The notes below the pieces were generated by a model. That model saw nothing but the letters and a program-made list of their open reading frames with translations, made no database searches and had not been told where the DNA came from. Shown here in pieces: positions 62,901-64,000 of a DNA stretch of 64,000 nt. Source of the stretch: Saccharomycopsis fibuligera x Saccharomycopsis cf. fibuligera (Eukaryota; Ascomycota; Saccharomycetes; Ascoideales; Saccharomycopsidaceae); NCBI GenBank assembly GCA_001936135.1, contig CP012816.1, positions 3,097,501 through 3,161,500 of the forward strand. The letters run 5' to 3'. Numbering within the stretch: the first letter of the stretch is position 1; every line of letters starts with the position of its first letter. The translations under genes were made by a program, and so were the position numbers.

Positions 62901-63130
62901 CCGTTAGCTGATTTCAATGCACTATGTCCCGATACAGTGGTTTTCTCATGTTTAAATGGATTTTGTTCAAATGGCTGCTGACCATTTTTACTGTGATTCT
63001 GCCTCTGCTTTTTTGCCAACCTTTTTTCTTTTCTAAATTCTTTTCTTGAGCCCTTTCTCTTTTTTGAGACGCCTTTAAACTCTCTACCTTCAAAACCTCC
63101 GTTGTCTGGTACTTTAGTTAGTCGAACCAT
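59990..63130 (-). CDS. SGD1: Nucleolar MIF4G/MA3 protein Sgd1 (NOM1 homolog)
   Basis: Nucleolar factor of 18S rRNA/40S biogenesis; human NOM1 is the counterpart. 1046 residues. A very basic N-terminus (KKRKGSRKEFRKEKRLAKKQ) is followed by an acidic Lys-rich region with three repeated modules at about 130-157, 222-247 and 305-333 (pattern SDLEGPDQPKTAAEVFEALKR) interleaved with two RPKTAKEIME motifs at ~180 and ~274. The MIF4G domain spans about 500-720 (starting KGQLNKLSEVNLLVIANEI) and the MA3 domain starts near 780 (AHRMNNDIRRAIFISIMSSDDYIDAF). ATG at 63130. Divergent from the cis-prenyltransferase gene. Confidence 0.92.
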   Translation of the reverse strand: MVRLTKVPDNGGFEGREFKGVSKKRKGSRKEFRKEKRLAKKQRQNHSKNGQQPFEQNPFKHEKTTVSGHSALKSANGSTNNNVKSSKKSVSFDETLNTVKQVRPVYKKLDFYDESQENEDDSFESDEGYSDSDEFSDLDGPDQPKTAAEVFEALKRKKLGLDVAKQSQKHKKKVRNVQKGDIKRPKTAKEIMENLQNNKQSATTKDGNSTDDSNESLDFSGDSDEISDLEGENQPKTPAEVFEALKKAKLNGGNKNKSEREVKVTKKVDTANRPKTAKEIMEELNGKSDKNDVEGDLSDFSGDSDEISDLEGPDQPQTAEDVFAALKRAKLGKKSGIDDAKKSLKAKEEIKSKQKSKKEYAVPSFLAEDMKKDEEEMKYYAKKLGLKGMKLKKADDDDLIGGLFDGLDFIDEYAAGGGHSDFDDDPNDKSEGNSESDVENEGEEYIKPQESNARENPYIPAVAPVAPAALDNSQPRRYVPPALRKVQLTEDEQERIKIQRSIKGQLNKLSEVNLLVIANEINTLYFDNPRHLINEILTKIILESIYLQSRLLDSFVVLHAALVAAIYRLQGVEFLVYFSQTLVENFESYYQRNKDDKKKESSNLLSLLTFCYTLQVVNCNLIYDIIRVLIGDLNEYNSELLLRMMKNTGSQLRSDDPLALKEIVSLMYESTKGKKLTPRTEFLIESIDNLKNNKTKKNEASSENTMQLITKMKKYLGTINNNKIHDPLTITLDDIHNIDKRGKWWLTGSAWKGKDFTNETSSSNVDDSLVFENVNEEAISDILDSSEPNWVELAKAHRMNNDIRRAIFISIMSSDDYIDAFTKLDKLRLKRSQQREIPSILLHCQQIEPGFNKFYGLLASKLCTGHNFRKSFQFCLWNLIKELNNENDLEDNLDDPDDVNDAFKTRIKNNLDDESETEDVKLQKLVNSAKIYGFMMGIGSLQLNLFRVVNFLTINEDTRLFLEILFITFFEEIIKKSEGSKSEQSKRDTFNDTALQNRFEKIADPILLKGVQLFLRKQVKNSTFMKKKYQKRIHWGIDRICQIKMD

Positions 63131-63768
63131 GCTTTTTATATTAGATTTTTACCTGGCAAGATCAAATAATAAAACATACCTTCTTTAGAATGTATCTCAT
63201 CTAATAGCACCCCGGGGAGCCTTATTCCATGCTTTTCACTCATAATAATGTATTTTTAGAGTATATGCGATACAGCTATCTTCTCAAAGAGGACCTACTC
63301 TTGCATCTCAAAAGCTGCAAATACATTAAATAGATAAAAAAAAAATTTTATTTATTGTCTCATCGGCATTTTGTCCCGTGACATACCCTCGGCATATTTT
63401 TAATTGCAGAGCACACCAATTCTCAAATTCTCTCACTATCTGTATATCAAGCCGATCCAATTTATACGTAAAAATATGATATGTTTGAAAGCCCATACAT
63501 AACTCAGAACAAAATTGTGATTTTGTAGGTTTCATAGCTTTTTGTTTTAGTGAAGCTGAATCTGTTGCTTTAAGACAAGGTCTGTGCTGATCATGTGATT
63601 GGGGACGGAAAAGCTATTGCGAGCGTGTGAGAGCCAGAATCATCAGCCTTGTGCAAAATGAAGTCAATTCGACGGAATATACGATCTCGAGCTTCAATGA
63701 GACCCAAGTTACTGGAAGAACTGCTGATTCAATCATTAAGCAGCTGACTGCGGAGCAGGTAGAATACA
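63131..63768. other. Divergent promoter SGD1 / cis-prenyltransferase
   Basis: 638 bp between two divergent ATGs. The open frame 63627-63830 begins with GTG, overlaps the true start of the next gene in another frame and is not a gene. Confidence 0.5.
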
Positions 63769-64000
63769 ATGTCTTTAATTGTCTGGCTAACCACGGTTCC
63801 TGTCCTTCGACAGATCGTCGAGTTCTATAAGTACCTACTAGTCAAGGCCCTCAAAACAGGCCACCTACCGAATCACATAGCATTCATCATGGACGGGAAT
63901 AGAAGATACGCAAAGCAGCGCAATTTGCCCGTACAAGAAGGTCATAACGCTGGATCTGAAACACTTGCCTCAATTTTAGAATTGTGTTATAGACTCGATA
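63769..64000 (+). CDS. SRT1: cis-Prenyltransferase (dehydrodolichyl diphosphate synthase), 5' part
   Basis: Catalytic subunit of the dolichol-forming cis-prenyltransferase that extends farnesyl-PP with isopentenyl-PP at ER or lipid droplets. Only the first 77 codons are in the window. ATG 63769 is the first in frame; an in-frame TAG lies at 63760-63762. The N-terminus MSLIVWLTTVPVLRQIVEFY is short and hydrophobic, followed by KALKTGHLPNHIAFIMDGNR with the catalytic Asp of the FIMDGNRRYAK motif (Conserved Region I). The short hydrophobic start and LLVKALKTG stretch look more like S. cerevisiae Srt1 than Rer2, but one gene may do both jobs here. Confidence 0.93.
   Translation, partial: MSLIVWLTTVPVLRQIVEFYKYLLVKALKTGHLPNHIAFIMDGNRRYAKQRNLPVQEGHNAGSETLASILELCYRLD

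Noticed and set aside
63627-63830. Open frame with a possible GTAGAA...GCTAAC...CAG intron joining into the cis-prenyltransferase
   Set aside because: The frame starts with GTG, and an unspliced ATG at 63769 reads directly into the conserved FIMDGNRR motif with an in-frame stop just upstream, so no intron is needed.

Overview
The window is nuclear DNA of a budding yeast, AT-rich and gene-sparse, with short introns that carry GTATGT-like 5' sites and CTAAC-type branch points. The best species marker is the secreted GH3 beta-glucosidase at the left edge. As I remember that family, its protein is nearly identical to Saccharomycopsis fibuligera Bgl1, so I place the window in Saccharomycopsis or a very close relative. 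That group belongs to the clade in which CUG is no longer read simply as leucine. Every Leu encoded by CTG in the proteins below should therefore be read as 'Leu or Ser'.

Layout: 1-8 kb holds BGL1-like (minus, runs off the edge), OGG1 (plus, with a newly recognised short first exon), MRPL4 (minus) and LSM3 (plus, two introns). 8-20 kb holds NTE1 (minus), SEC39 (minus), an unassigned coiled-coil protein (plus) and a Rab5/Ypt52-type GTPase (minus). 20-28.7 kb holds a secreted GH17 cell-wall glucanase (minus), a BSC6-like MFS transporter (plus) and a 4-kb gap with one small candidate gene. 28.7-44.5 kb holds HIR1, CRN1 (5-nt first exon), MAG2/RNF10-like and a DNF1/2-type flippase, all plus. 44.5-50.4 kb is a 6-kb stretch without a recognisable gene, followed by a disordered SP/TP-rich protein and TRM1. 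55-64 kb holds an intron-containing class II tRNA with anticodon CAG (minus), a 113-residue helical candidate, a KEN-box protein, SGD1 (minus) and the start of a cis-prenyltransferase (SRT1/RER2-like, plus, cut by the right edge).

The content is mostly housekeeping: DNA repair, mitochondrial translation, RNA processing, lipid metabolism and transport, ER-Golgi and endosomal traffic, chromatin, actin, ribosome biogenesis and dolichol synthesis. The accessory part is secreted carbohydrate-active enzymes. There is no operon logic, no transposon and no CRISPR array.

The most interesting signal is the intact tRNA with anticodon CAG and leucine-type features (A73, G37, 14-nt variable arm), together with strong avoidance of CTG codons. 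By hand count I find 19 in-frame CTG in 5131 codons of six genes. There is none in the beta-glucosidase, none in TRM1, and none in the last ~1170 codons of the flippase. This is the pattern expected where the meaning of CUG is, or recently was, ambiguous. Family assignments come from remembered homologues; no search was run.
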